Assembly: GCA_017623355.1 (NCBI GenBank)
Contig: JAGAPG010000026.1
Location: 1-40,691, forward strand
Direction: 5' to 3'
Length of the DNA: 40,691 nucleotides
Origin: Clostridia bacterium
GTDB taxonomy: Bacteria; Bacillota; Clostridia; Oscillospirales; CAG-272
Position 1 is the first letter of the stretch. Every line of letters begins with the position of its first letter. The position numbers and the translations under genes were made by a program. Shown here piece after piece: positions 32,453 through 40,217 of this stretch. The notes below the pieces were generated by a model that was not told where the DNA came from, ran no database searches, and was given only the letters and a program-made list of their open reading frames with translations.

Positions 32453-32481
32453 TTGACAAAATTCTTGTCCTGTGCTATAAT
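32453..32481 (+). promoter_or_regulatory. Promoter of the rplJ-rplL operon
   Basis: TTGACA (32453-32458), 17-base spacer, TATAAT (32476-32481): full consensus, as expected for a ribosomal protein operon. Confidence 0.9.
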
Positions 32482-32490
32482 CTCATCGTT

Positions 32491-32615
32491 AATCCAAAGA
32501 CAGCAGGTTTCGGTAATTGCGTATGCTCCCTGCCGAGGAAAGATTTTATGAATTTAGAATAAATTTTTTAATCTTTTTTCGGTATGCTATGCTTATCCGA
32601 AAAAAGATTTTTTTG
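32491..32615 (+). promoter_or_regulatory. Ribosomal protein L10 leader with intrinsic terminator
   Basis: The conserved leader elements CCAAAGACAGCAGGT and, 20 bases on, CCCTGCCGAGG are present. CAGCAGG pairs with CCTGC to form the kink-turn-bearing stem bound by L10(L12)4. A 12-bp hairpin, ATCTTTTTTCGG (32571-32582) with CCGAAAAAAGAT (32597-32608), follows with a T-run. Excess L10 complex binding the leader would reduce expression by attenuation or translation control. Confidence 0.88.
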
Positions 32616-32647
32616 TTGTCAGGGAAATATAAACAGGAGGTTGTTTT

Positions 32648-33160
32648 ATGCCAAGTAATTCAGTTCTTGAACAAAAGAAAGCCGTTGTTGCTGACCTCGT
32701 TGAAAAAATCAAGAGAGCTCAATCCGGTGTTCTTGTTCAATATCAAGGTATCACAGTAGAAAACGATACAAAAATGCGTGCAGCTTTCCGTAAAGCAGGC
32801 GTTGACTACATGGTTATTAAGAATACTCTTATCGGCCGTGCATGTGACGAGGTTGGTTACGGTGCTATGAAGGATCAGCTCAACGGTATGAGCGCTATCG
32901 CTATCAGCTATGATGACGCAATAGCTCCCGCTAAGATCGCTAAAGAGTACGCAGACAAAGTTGAAACTTTCGAAATCAAAGGCGGATTTATCGATAACGG
33001 TGTTGTTGATGCTGCTACAGTTAAAGCTCTTGCTGAGATTCCCTCAAAGGAAGTTCTTATTGCAAAACTTTTGGGAAGCATCCAAGGGCCTCTCCGCGGC
33101 TTTGCTTGTGCTATTCAAGCAATTATCGACAAAAACGGCGCAGAAGCTGTTGCCGAATAA
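32648..33160 (+). CDS. rplJ: 50S ribosomal protein L10
   Basis: 170 aa, SD AGGAGG. Family motifs include VVADLVEKIK, YQGITV, KNTLIGRA and the C-terminal helix that carries L7/L12 dimers. It forms the base of the ribosomal stalk and autoregulates through the leader upstream. The start codon is confirmed by the conserved N-terminus MPSNSVLEQKK. Confidence 0.96.
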   Translation: MPSNSVLEQKKAVVADLVEKIKRAQSGVLVQYQGITVENDTKMRAAFRKAGVDYMVIKNTLIGRACDEVGYGAMKDQLNGMSAIAISYDDAIAPAKIAKEYADKVETFEIKGGFIDNGVVDAATVKALAEIPSKEVLIAKLLGSIQGPLRGFACAIQAIIDKNGAEAVAE

Positions 33161-33242
33161 GGTTGCGTAGCCTTAATCTACTCAATATACGCAAAATTTT
33201 AAATTTAAAAATTTATCTTTTTATTACGGAGGATTATTTATC

Positions 33243-33614
33243 ATGGCTAACGAAAAGACCACTCAAATTCTTGAAGAAATCAAATCTCTTACAATACTCG
33301 AACTCGCTGATCTCGTAAAAGCAGTTGAAGAAGAATTCGGCGTATCTGCTGCTCCTGTTGCAGTTGCCGGTGCTGCTGTTGCTGCTGCTCCTGTTGAAGA
33401 AAAGACAGAGTTTGACGTAATTCTCGCTGAAGTTGGCGCAAGCAAGCTCAATGTTATCAAGGTTGTTCGTGAGATCACAGGTCTCGGACTTAAGGAAGCT
33501 AAGGAACTCGTTGAGGGTGCTCCTAAGACTCTTAAAGAGGGTGTTTCCAAGGAAACAGCTGAAGATATCGCTAAGCAGCTCACAGAGGCTGGCGCTAAGG
33601 CAGAAGTTAAATAA
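33243..33614 (+). CDS. rplL: 50S ribosomal protein L7/L12
   Basis: 123 aa, SD GGAGG. An N-terminal dimerisation domain, an Ala-rich hinge (about 35-52) and a C-terminal domain with [26 protein letters not shown] and [13 protein letters not shown]. It binds elongation factors on the stalk. Unusually, rpoB does not follow. A terminator and a convergent gene do. Confidence 0.97.
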   Translation: MANEKTTQILEEIKSLTILELADLVKAVEEEFGVSAAPVAVAGAAVAAAPVEEKTEFDVILAEVGASKLNVIKVVREITGLGLKEAKELVEGAPKTLKEGVSKETAEDIAKQLTEAGAKAEVK

Positions 33615-33641
33615 TTTTGGCTTTAACAACCGATTAACACA

Positions 33642-33677
33642 AAAAGATCCAACCGTCAAGGTTGGATCTTTTGTTTT
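33642..33677. terminator. Bidirectional terminator between rplL and the DAG-kinase-like gene
   Basis: AAAAGATCCAACC (33642-33654) pairs with GGTTGGATCTTTT (33660-33672) around GTCAA, and T-rich sequence continues on the plus strand. Confidence 0.88.
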
Positions 33678-33682
33678 TTATT

Positions 33683-34564
33683 TTATCTTACGAGGTCCTC
33701 GTGTCTTACTCCTGCTCTTGCTGTATATCTCTTTACGTCAAGCACAGTTTCTCCGTCTATCTGAAGGGCGGTAGGGCGATCAAATTCAACCGTTATCTCC
33801 TTACCCTCAAGAATTTTGAAATATTTTTTATACTTAACATGCTTTCCTTTGAATATTGACGGGAATATCATAAGTGTTTTAAGCTTTCCCGAACCGTGTA
33901 AAATTGCAAGCGAAAGCTTCTTTTCGGTAGAAAGTCTGTTTTGAGTCGGCGTTATCATCATTCCCCCGCCATAAAATCTTCCGTTCATAGTGGGTGCAAG
34001 CCACACCTTTTCAAACATATAAGGCGTGCCGTCAACCAATACCGTCGCTTGCGTTGGCTTATAATGAAATAGAAGTCCCTTTATCGCAATAGCAGAATAA
34101 TTTATAGGTTTATTTGTAGTTCCTCTTATTTTATCCGCTTCCTCACAGCAATATCCGTCAATGCCGTATCCTATTCCATTAAGGAATTTATACGTTTTCC
34201 CTTTTATCTCAACAGTAGGAAGCTCCTTTATGTATTCCTTGAGAGAAAACGGTGCAACCTCGCCCTTTTTGCTTATATCGGTTAAAAAGTCTGTGCCTGT
34301 CCCTATCCCAAAATAAAATATCTCATTATCAATTTTTATATCTCTTGTATCGTTTACAAATCTATTTATAGTGCCGTCTCCACCAACAATAACTATCTTA
34401 TCGTCGACATGCATATTTTCAAATATCTCGGCATAAGAGGTAGTTTTTGAAATGTCGATATATATAAGCTCATCATTCGGCAAATATTTTTCTATTTTTG
34501 ATACCTCTCGCCCAGCCGTTTCGTTTTTTGCGTGAGGATTAAATAAAACGTAATAAATACCCAT
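33683..34564 (-). CDS. Diacylglycerol kinase-like lipid kinase (DAGK catalytic family)
   Basis: 293 aa from the ATG at 34564 (AAGGAGAG upstream). The longer frame to 34642 extends through the promoter. The nucleotide-binding motif is GGDGTINRF (61-69). Other family blocks are FYFGIGTGTDF, FLNGIGYGIDG and YGGGMMITP. It phosphorylates a lipid (diacylglycerol or related) with ATP, in phospholipid recycling or membrane lipid synthesis. The exact lipid is unknown. Confidence 0.85.
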   Translation of the reverse strand: MGIYYVLFNPHAKNETAGREVSKIEKYLPNDELIYIDISKTTSYAEIFENMHVDDKIVIVGGDGTINRFVNDTRDIKIDNEIFYFGIGTGTDFLTDISKKGEVAPFSLKEYIKELPTVEIKGKTYKFLNGIGYGIDGYCCEEADKIRGTTNKPINYSAIAIKGLLFHYKPTQATVLVDGTPYMFEKVWLAPTMNGRFYGGGMMITPTQNRLSTEKKLSLAILHGSGKLKTLMIFPSIFKGKHVKYKKYFKILEGKEITVEFDRPTALQIDGETVLDVKRYTARAGVRHEDLVR

Positions 34565-34593
34565 TAGTCTCTCCTTGCTTGTCTTATGTATTA

Positions 34594-34623
34594 ATTTTAT
34601 CATATTTAAACAATAAATGTCGA
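34594..34623 (-). promoter_or_regulatory. Probable promoter of the DAG-kinase-like gene
   Basis: On the minus strand, TCGACA (34623-34618), 18 bases, TAAAAT (34599-34594). The -35 box has one mismatch to consensus. Confidence 0.5.
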
Positions 34624-34661
34624 AAATATTATTAAAATTCACATTTTGTTTTCAAATCAAT

Positions 34662-34696
34662 AAAATCGCCTGTAAATTTCTTTACAGGCGATTTTT
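34662..34696. terminator. Terminator after tyrS
   Basis: AAAATCGCCTGTAAA (34662-34676) pairs with TTTACAGGCGATTTT (34681-34695), a 15-bp stem with a 4-base loop, three bases past the tyrS stop. It has T-tracts on both sides. Confidence 0.88.
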
Positions 34697-34698
34697 AA

Positions 34699-35916
34699 TT
34701 AAAGAGTAACCTTTTTATAAGCTTTTTTACCGCGGCGAACAACAAGACCGTTTAAAAGCTGTTCCTTTGTATAAAGAGCTTTTATATCTGTTACCTTATC
34801 GTTGTCAACTGTAACACCACCCTGCTCAACAGCGCGTCTTGCCTCACTTCTTGAAGGAGTGAGTCCTGACTTTACAAGTATAGAAAGAATATCTATTTTA
34901 TCATCGATAAGATCAGCCTCGGATAATTTTTCAGTAGGCATATTTTCGCTTCCGCCGGCACCGAAAATGGATTTTGCAGCACTCTGAGCCTTTTCGGCCT
35001 CTTCCTCACCGTGAACAAGCTTTGTAAGCTCGTATGCGAGTATCTCCTTCGCTTTATTAAGCTGACTACCCTCCCATTTATCCATAGCATCTATTTCTTC
35101 AAGAGGAAGGAATGTAAGCATTCTTATACACTTGAGAACGTCTGCATCTCCTACGTTTCTCCAATACTGATAGAAATCAAACGGTGAGGTTTTGTTAGGA
35201 TCAAGCCATACTGCGCCTGATTGAGTCTTACCCATTTTCTTTCCCTCGGAATTAAGAAGGAGAGTTATGGTCATAGCATGCGCATCCTTGCCGAGCTTAC
35301 GGCGAATAAGCTCTGTTCCGCCAAGCATATTGCTCCATTGATCGTCTCCGCCGAACTGCATATTACAGCCGTACTTTCTGTAGAGCTCCAAGAAATCGTA
35401 GCTCTGCATTATCATATAGTTGAACTCAAGGAATGAAAGTCCCTTCTCCATTCTTTGCTTATAGCATTCTGCGGTAAGCATTCTGTTTACGCTGAAGCAA
35501 GCGCCTACCTCACGAAGAAGCTCAACGTAATTAAGACCGAGAAGCCAATCCGCATTGTTTACCATAAGCGCCTTTCCGTCTGAAAAATCAATAAATCTTG
35601 ACATCTGCTTTTTAAAGCAATCGCAGTTATGCTGAATGGTTTCGGCAGTCATCATTGAACGCATATCTGTTCTTCCCGACGGATCTCCTATATACGCTGT
35701 GCCTCCTCCAATAAGAGCTATCGGCTTATTTCCTGCCATCTGAAGTCTTTTCATAAGACAAAGCGCCATAAAGTGACCCACATGAAGACTATCTGCCGTT
35801 GGGTCGAAGCCTATATAGAAAACCGCCCTTCCGTTATTGACCATATCTCTTATCTCGGGTTCATTTGTAACCTGCGCAATGAGTCCGCGCGCAACAAGTT
35901 CTTCGTAAATCTGCAT
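34699..35916 (-). CDS. tyrS: Tyrosyl-tRNA synthetase
   Basis: 405 aa from the ATG at 35916 (GAAAGGTG upstream). An earlier in-frame codon lies inside the T-box terminator. It is a class I synthetase with the HIGH motif as HVGH (45-48) and KMSKS as KMGKT (227-231). The tyrosine-recognition segment is QSYDFLELY/FGGDDQW. A C-terminal S4 RNA-binding domain (about 340-400) has LTPSRSEARRAVEQGGV. A tyrosine T-box leader controls it. Confidence 0.96.
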   Translation of the reverse strand: MQIYEELVARGLIAQVTNEPEIRDMVNNGRAVFYIGFDPTADSLHVGHFMALCLMKRLQMAGNKPIALIGGGTAYIGDPSGRTDMRSMMTAETIQHNCDCFKKQMSRFIDFSDGKALMVNNADWLLGLNYVELLREVGACFSVNRMLTAECYKQRMEKGLSFLEFNYMIMQSYDFLELYRKYGCNMQFGGDDQWSNMLGGTELIRRKLGKDAHAMTITLLLNSEGKKMGKTQSGAVWLDPNKTSPFDFYQYWRNVGDADVLKCIRMLTFLPLEEIDAMDKWEGSQLNKAKEILAYELTKLVHGEEEAEKAQSAAKSIFGAGGSENMPTEKLSEADLIDDKIDILSILVKSGLTPSRSEARRAVEQGGVTVDNDKVTDIKALYTKEQLLNGLVVRRGKKAYKKVTL

Positions 35917-35944
35917 TTTTATTTCACCTTTCAAAACAAAATAT

Positions 35945-36211
35945 AAAAATCCTTGCATACCGTAGCATGCAAGGACGAAATTTCTTCCGTGTTACCACCT
36001 TGATTTATCCTTATGTTGCCACAAGGATCTCACGAGCCGCATATAAATACGGTCCTCTCCCTTTAACGGTGGAGCTCCGACACAGCCTACTAGATATCTT
36101 TCAGTGTGTTGCTCACGGATGTATTCCTTCAAAGCTCTTGCGCGCCTCTCATCAACCGGCAGCTTTCTGTAGCTAAGATCATTTGAACTACTTGTTCCGT
36201 TCATCGCATTT
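35945..36211 (-). promoter_or_regulatory. Tyrosine-specific T-box riboswitch with terminator
   Basis: On the minus strand, stem I begins near 36205. It has the AGAAAGCTGCC segment and the GTTGATGAGAGG (GNUG-loop) region. The specifier loop reads GAAUACAUC, with UAC (Tyr) at 36123-36121. The T-box sequence AAGGTGGTAACACGG lies at 36001-35987, and its TGGT can pair with the tRNA ACCA end. The terminator is TCCTTGCAT/ATGCAAGGA (35950-35975) with a T-tract. Uncharged tRNA-Tyr would favour the antiterminator and raise tyrS expression. Confidence 0.93.
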
Positions 36212-36217
36212 TTTGAG

Positions 36218-36246
36218 ATTATATCACAGTTTTATTTTTTTGTCAA
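36218..36246 (-). promoter_or_regulatory. Promoter of the T-box/tyrS transcript
   Basis: On the minus strand, TTGACA (36246-36241), 17 bases, TATAAT (36223-36218). It begins 5 bases after the stop codon of the CYTH-glycosyltransferase gene. No terminator for that gene is visible. Confidence 0.88.
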
Positions 36247-36251
36247 GCGAT

Positions 36252-38201
36252 TTAAACTAAATTATAGACATATATATCAAAATAATAGTCATAATACTCT
36301 TGAATCACAGTATCTTTTCTGTCAAATATATAAAGTCCGCTTTGCTCAACTGTTTCTATTATGGCTTGTGATTTTTCATTATTTTCAAAAACGATAACAT
36401 ATACGGTTTCTTTTCCTTGCTCTAATAACTCGCCTATCTTTTGTATATCCTTAGTTACATAGCTATCCTTTGAAAAAGCCTTATATGCCTCCTCAACGCC
36501 CCAATTGTCATGATTATAGGCGCAGCAGGTGGTTTCGTGAGAATATACCGCAAACGAATACGCCGATAAGCTGTTATCATCGAAGATCAAAAGATCATCC
36601 TTACCGATATTTTCATTTGCATATTCCATTACATTATCCGAGCTTTTATTTAATGTTACTTGATATATAGGAACTACTCTCACTATAAGAATAACACTCA
36701 TTACAGCGATTATCGCAATTGGAATATATTTTATTTTTACTTTTGAAAGAGCATATGCAAGAGCAAAAGCAAAAAGCGCGATCATTACAAAAAGATATCT
36801 TTCATAAAGAAGCGGCTTTACAAACGAATAAATAAATGTTGCAAGAATTACCGTTATGAATACCAAAAACGCCATTATAGGTGCATAGGCTTGCGCGTTT
36901 TTCCTTTCATATTCCTTGTAAAGCACAAATGCAACGAAAATAAATATTGCAAGACCGATTGCTCCAAGAAACGCGTAAAGCTTCGGCGAAAGCTCAACTG
37001 CATTATTAAGTGCATCTCCGACATAGAAGAAAGCAAATAGCCTTGATAATATATCGCCATCAAGGGTTATCCATCCCGCCCCGCCTCGAAGCGCCTGCTC
37101 CAAAAACACAAAAATTCCGGGAATAAAAAGTGCTATTTGCCATATAGCCGGCACGATCCATTTATTTGCAATCTGTTTCCTTATAAAACAGTAAACAAAC
37201 ATAAATATGTTTATAAAAACTGTTGTGAAAAGCGCAAAATGGTGAGTATAAGCGCACATTACGCTGAACACAATGAAAAGGATCTGGTTTTTTCTATTTG
37301 ATGAATTTATGTACCTATAAGCATAAATTGCACAAAGAGCAACAAAAAGCGCCGCCCATGTATACATACGGATCTGCTGTGAATATTTAAAAACCACAGG
37401 AAATAAAAATATTATTCCGCTATAATACATTCCGACCTTGCGTCCGAAATCCTTTTTTATATGAGTATATCCTATAAGCGAAAGAAGAAATGTGGCTATT
37501 ACCGAAAATATTCTCATCGCATAAGCAGACGTTCCGAATATAAGCGTATATATCTTCAGCATTATATAGTAAAAGAGCGGATGAACATCATTTGGTGCTA
37601 TTTTTATAATATCCCAAAGCGAATGCTTCACAAGACCGACAGAATATGCCTCGTCAAACCAATAAGCATTATAAAACGCTCCGCTAAGCACAAAAATAGT
37701 TCCTAAAAGTATTATAGCAAGGTGTATAATATCAAGCTTTTGTTCCTTTTGCCGCTTGTCCGCACATCTTCTTGCTATATTTTTGTTCCGGTATTCCTCG
37801 TTTTGTGTTATCTCCTCTCCAAACCAATCGGGTGAAACAAACTCATTTGCCTCATCGACACTGTCAAATTCAACCTCAACAACCGGCTGAAGCTCATACG
37901 CCTCATCGTAAATATCAAGCTCTGCCGTATATTTTCCGCAAGGAACCAAATATCTTCTCTTTTTTATTATTCTTTTTCCTGATTTTTTAAAGAGCTCCTT
38001 TGCTTCCATTGATGAAATAACCGTTTCATTTTCCTCTCTTTCAAGAGCACCGTCTCCCTTTTCGGTAAGATAATATACATCATCTCTTTTCCGTACGCGC
38101 ACCTCAGGTGAAAGTGACACGTAGCCTTGTATTATCTCACTTGAGCTAAAGTTACTAAGCTCGGGCATATTTTTTACAAAAAACTTTCTTTCTATCTCCA
38201 T
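36252..38201 (-). CDS. CYTH domain fused to a PMT/ArnT-type membrane glycosyltransferase
   Basis: 649 aa in one uninterrupted frame. Residues 1-150 are a complete CYTH (triphosphate tunnel) domain, with ExExK as EIERK (2-6), basic strands (VRVRKR, KKRRYLV), acidic strands (ELDIYDE, VVEVEFDSVDEANEF) and NEEYRNKNIAR. A linker (150-157) leads to about 10-12 membrane helices typical of GT-C enzymes. The first outside loop holds WFDEAYS (182-188), the probable catalytic Asp/Glu, then NDVHPLFYY (204-212), as in PMT_2/ArnT proteins. A soluble C-terminal domain (about 520-649) follows. The CYTH part would hydrolyse or sense a triphosphate in the cytoplasm, and the GT-C part would transfer a sugar from a polyprenyl phosphate outside. 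The fusion is unusual, and its purpose is unknown. Confidence 0.85.
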   Translation of the reverse strand: MEIERKFFVKNMPELSNFSSSEIIQGYVSLSPEVRVRKRDDVYYLTEKGDGALEREENETVISSMEAKELFKKSGKRIIKKRRYLVPCGKYTAELDIYDEAYELQPVVEVEFDSVDEANEFVSPDWFGEEITQNEEYRNKNIARRCADKRQKEQKLDIIHLAIILLGTIFVLSGAFYNAYWFDEAYSVGLVKHSLWDIIKIAPNDVHPLFYYIMLKIYTLIFGTSAYAMRIFSVIATFLLSLIGYTHIKKDFGRKVGMYYSGIIFLFPVVFKYSQQIRMYTWAALFVALCAIYAYRYINSSNRKNQILFIVFSVMCAYTHHFALFTTVFINIFMFVYCFIRKQIANKWIVPAIWQIALFIPGIFVFLEQALRGGAGWITLDGDILSRLFAFFYVGDALNNAVELSPKLYAFLGAIGLAIFIFVAFVLYKEYERKNAQAYAPIMAFLVFITVILATFIYSFVKPLLYERYLFVMIALFAFALAYALSKVKIKYIPIAIIAVMSVILIVRVVPIYQVTLNKSSDNVMEYANENIGKDDLLIFDDNSLSAYSFAVYSHETTCCAYNHDNWGVEEAYKAFSKDSYVTKDIQKIGELLEQGKETVYVIVFENNEKSQAIIETVEQSGLYIFDRKDTVIQEYYDYYFDIYVYNLV

Positions 38202-38233
38202 TTCAGCCTCGAATAAAATTTAAATATGTATTT

Positions 38234-38262
38234 ATTTTAACATACTTTTACGCATTTATCAA
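38234..38262 (-). promoter_or_regulatory. Promoter of the CYTH-glycosyltransferase gene
   Basis: On the minus strand, TTGATA (38262-38257), 17 bases, TAAAAT (38239-38234), 33 bases from the ATG, which has GAGG upstream. Confidence 0.65.
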
Positions 38263-38299
38263 TTTTTTCTTAAATCTTTTAAAAATAAATATAAAACTA

Positions 38300-38329
38300 T
38301 TGCAAAAAAACAACCTTTTATGCTATACT
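38300..38329 (+). promoter_or_regulatory. Promoter of the PEP carboxykinase gene
   Basis: TTGCAA (38300-38305), 18 bases, TATACT (38324-38329) with an extended -10 TGC immediately before it. It is divergent from the promoter at 38234-38262. Confidence 0.65.
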
Positions 38330-38368
38330 ATATGTGATTATAAATTAAGAAGAAAGAGGTATTTTATA

Positions 38369-40171
38369 ATGCTTAAATTTGAAAACAAAGCTTTAACCGA
38401 CAGCAAGTATATTCTTGACTGGATCGAGGAAATGGCTAATTTGACTCAACCTGATAAGATCGTTTGGATCGACGGCAGTGACGAGCAAACAGAGGCTCTT
38501 CGCGCTGAGGCTTGCTCAACAGGTGAGCTCGTAAAGCTCAATGAGGAGCTCCTTCCTAACTGCTATCTTCACAGAACAGCTATCAACGACGTTGCACGTG
38601 TTGAAGGAAGAACATTTATTTGTACAAGAAAGAAGGAGGATGCCGGAAACATCAACAACTGGATGGACCCCGTTGAATGCTACGAAAAGCTCGGCAAGCT
38701 CTATAAGAACTCTATGAAGGGTCGTACAATGTACATCATTCCTTACGCTATGGGTCAGGTTGGCTCAGACTTTGCTAAGTACGGTATCGAGCTTACAGAC
38801 TCTATCTACGTTGTTCTCAATATGCTCATTATGACAAGAGCCGGCGCTGAGGTTGCAAAGGCTATGGGCGACGGCGAGGGCTTTATCAAGGGCCTTCACG
38901 CAAGAAAGGATATCGACGAGGACAACCGTTACATCTGTCACTTCCCCGAAGATAACACTATCTGGTCTGTTAACTCCGGTTACGGCGGAAACGTTCTTCT
39001 CGGCAAAAAATGCTTTGCTCTCCGTATTGCTTCCTACCTTGGCAGAAAAGAAGGCTGGATGGCTGAGCATATGCTCATTCTCGGTATCGAATCTCCTGAC
39101 GGAGAAGTTAAATACATCAGCGCAGCATTCCCATCTGCTTGCGGTAAGACCAACCTTGCTATGCTTATTCCCCCTGCAATCTACAAGGAAAAGGGATATA
39201 AGGTATGGTGCGTAGGCGACGATATTGCTTGGCTCAGAGTCGGCAAGGACGGACGTCTTTACGCTATCAATCCCGAAAACGGCTTCTTCGGTGTTGCTCC
39301 CGGTACTAACGAGCACTCCAACCCCAATGCTCTTCATACAACTACAAGAGATACTATCTTCACAAACGTTGGTCACAACCTCGACAACAACACAGTTTGG
39401 TGGGAAGGTCTTGATGATAATGCTCCCGACAATTGCATTAACTGGAAGGGCGAGGTTTGGGACAAAACAAAATACAACAAGGCTGACAAGGTTAATACCT
39501 CTGCTGCTCATCCTAACTCAAGATTTACAGCTATGGCTAAAAACTGTCCTTGCATCTCCAAGGAATTCGATAATCCCGCAGGTGTTCCTATCTCGGCTAT
39601 CGTATTCGGTGGACGCCGCGCAAAGACTGCTCCACTCGTATATCAATCATTTGACTGGGAGCACGGTACATTCGTTGGTTCTATCATGGCTTCCGAGACA
39701 ACAGCTGCTGCTGCAGGAGCTGTCGGCGTAGTTCGTCGCGATCCTATGGCTATGCGTCCCTTCGTAGGCTACGATATGGGTGACTACTTTGCTCACTGGC
39801 TCGCTATGGGTAAAAAGATTCCTAACGCTCCGAAGATCTTCCACGTTAACTGGTTCAGAACAGATGACGAGGGTCACTTCATTTGGCCGGGCTTCGGTGA
39901 TAATATGAGAGTTCTTATGTGGATCTTGGCTCGTTGTGAGGATAAGGTTGATGCAAGAAAGACAGAGATCGGATACATTCCTTACGCTAAGGACATCAAT
40001 GTTGAGGGTCTTAACATTTCTGATGAAACTCTTAACGATCTTCTCTCAGTTGACAAGGCTTCTTGGAACGAGGATATCGAAAACATCAAGGCATTCTATG
40101 CTCAGATTGGTGACAGAGTTCCTGCAGAGCTTAAGGCTCAGCTTGCAGCTCTTGAAGATAGACTCAAATAA
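38369..40171 (+). CDS. pckG: Phosphoenolpyruvate carboxykinase (GTP)
   Basis: 600 aa from the ATG at 38369 (AAAGAGGT upstream). The longer frame from 38300 runs through the promoter. GTP-type signature FPSACGKTNLAML (254-266) contains the P-loop with the catalytic Cys258 and Lys260. Also present are GDDIAW and the NWFRTDDEGHFIWPGFG nucleotide-binding region. It interconverts oxaloacetate and PEP. In fermenters it often runs toward oxaloacetate to fix CO2 on the way to succinate. Codon use is strongly biased toward highly expressed codons (GCT, AAG, GGT), more so than most neighbours. Confidence 0.96.
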   Translation: MLKFENKALTDSKYILDWIEEMANLTQPDKIVWIDGSDEQTEALRAEACSTGELVKLNEELLPNCYLHRTAINDVARVEGRTFICTRKKEDAGNINNWMDPVECYEKLGKLYKNSMKGRTMYIIPYAMGQVGSDFAKYGIELTDSIYVVLNMLIMTRAGAEVAKAMGDGEGFIKGLHARKDIDEDNRYICHFPEDNTIWSVNSGYGGNVLLGKKCFALRIASYLGRKEGWMAEHMLILGIESPDGEVKYISAAFPSACGKTNLAMLIPPAIYKEKGYKVWCVGDDIAWLRVGKDGRLYAINPENGFFGVAPGTNEHSNPNALHTTTRDTIFTNVGHNLDNNTVWWEGLDDNAPDNCINWKGEVWDKTKYNKADKVNTSAAHPNSRFTAMAKNCPCISKEFDNPAGVPISAIVFGGRRAKTAPLVYQSFDWEHGTFVGSIMASETTAAAAGAVGVVRRDPMAMRPFVGYDMGDYFAHWLAMGKKIPNAPKIFHVNWFRTDDEGHFIWPGFGDNMRVLMWILARCEDKVDARKTEIGYIPYAKDINVEGLNISDETLNDLLSVDKASWNEDIENIKAFYAQIGDRVPAELKAQLAALEDRLK

Positions 40172-40185
40172 TTTAATTATAAAAG

Positions 40186-40216
40186 AAAAGACCGTTGCAT
40201 CAGCAACGGTCTTTTT
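40186..40216. terminator. Terminator after pckG
   Basis: AAAAGACCGTTGC (40186-40198) pairs with GCAACGGTCTTTT (40203-40215) around ATCA, with a T-tract on the plus strand. It can also serve the convergent gene at the right edge. Confidence 0.88.
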
Positions 40217-40217
40217 A

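Noticed and set aside
33234..33659. 141-aa and 106-aa minus-strand frames and a 113-aa plus-strand frame over rplL
   Set aside because: They are shadows of rplL, whose identity and ribosome site are certain.
35992..36204. Short reading frames on both strands upstream of tyrS
   Set aside because: The interval is the T-box leader. The open frames are incidental.
38765..39511. 248-aa minus-strand reading frame inside pckG
   Set aside because: It is the shadow of a strongly codon-biased gene, lacks a ribosome site and has no recognisable domain.
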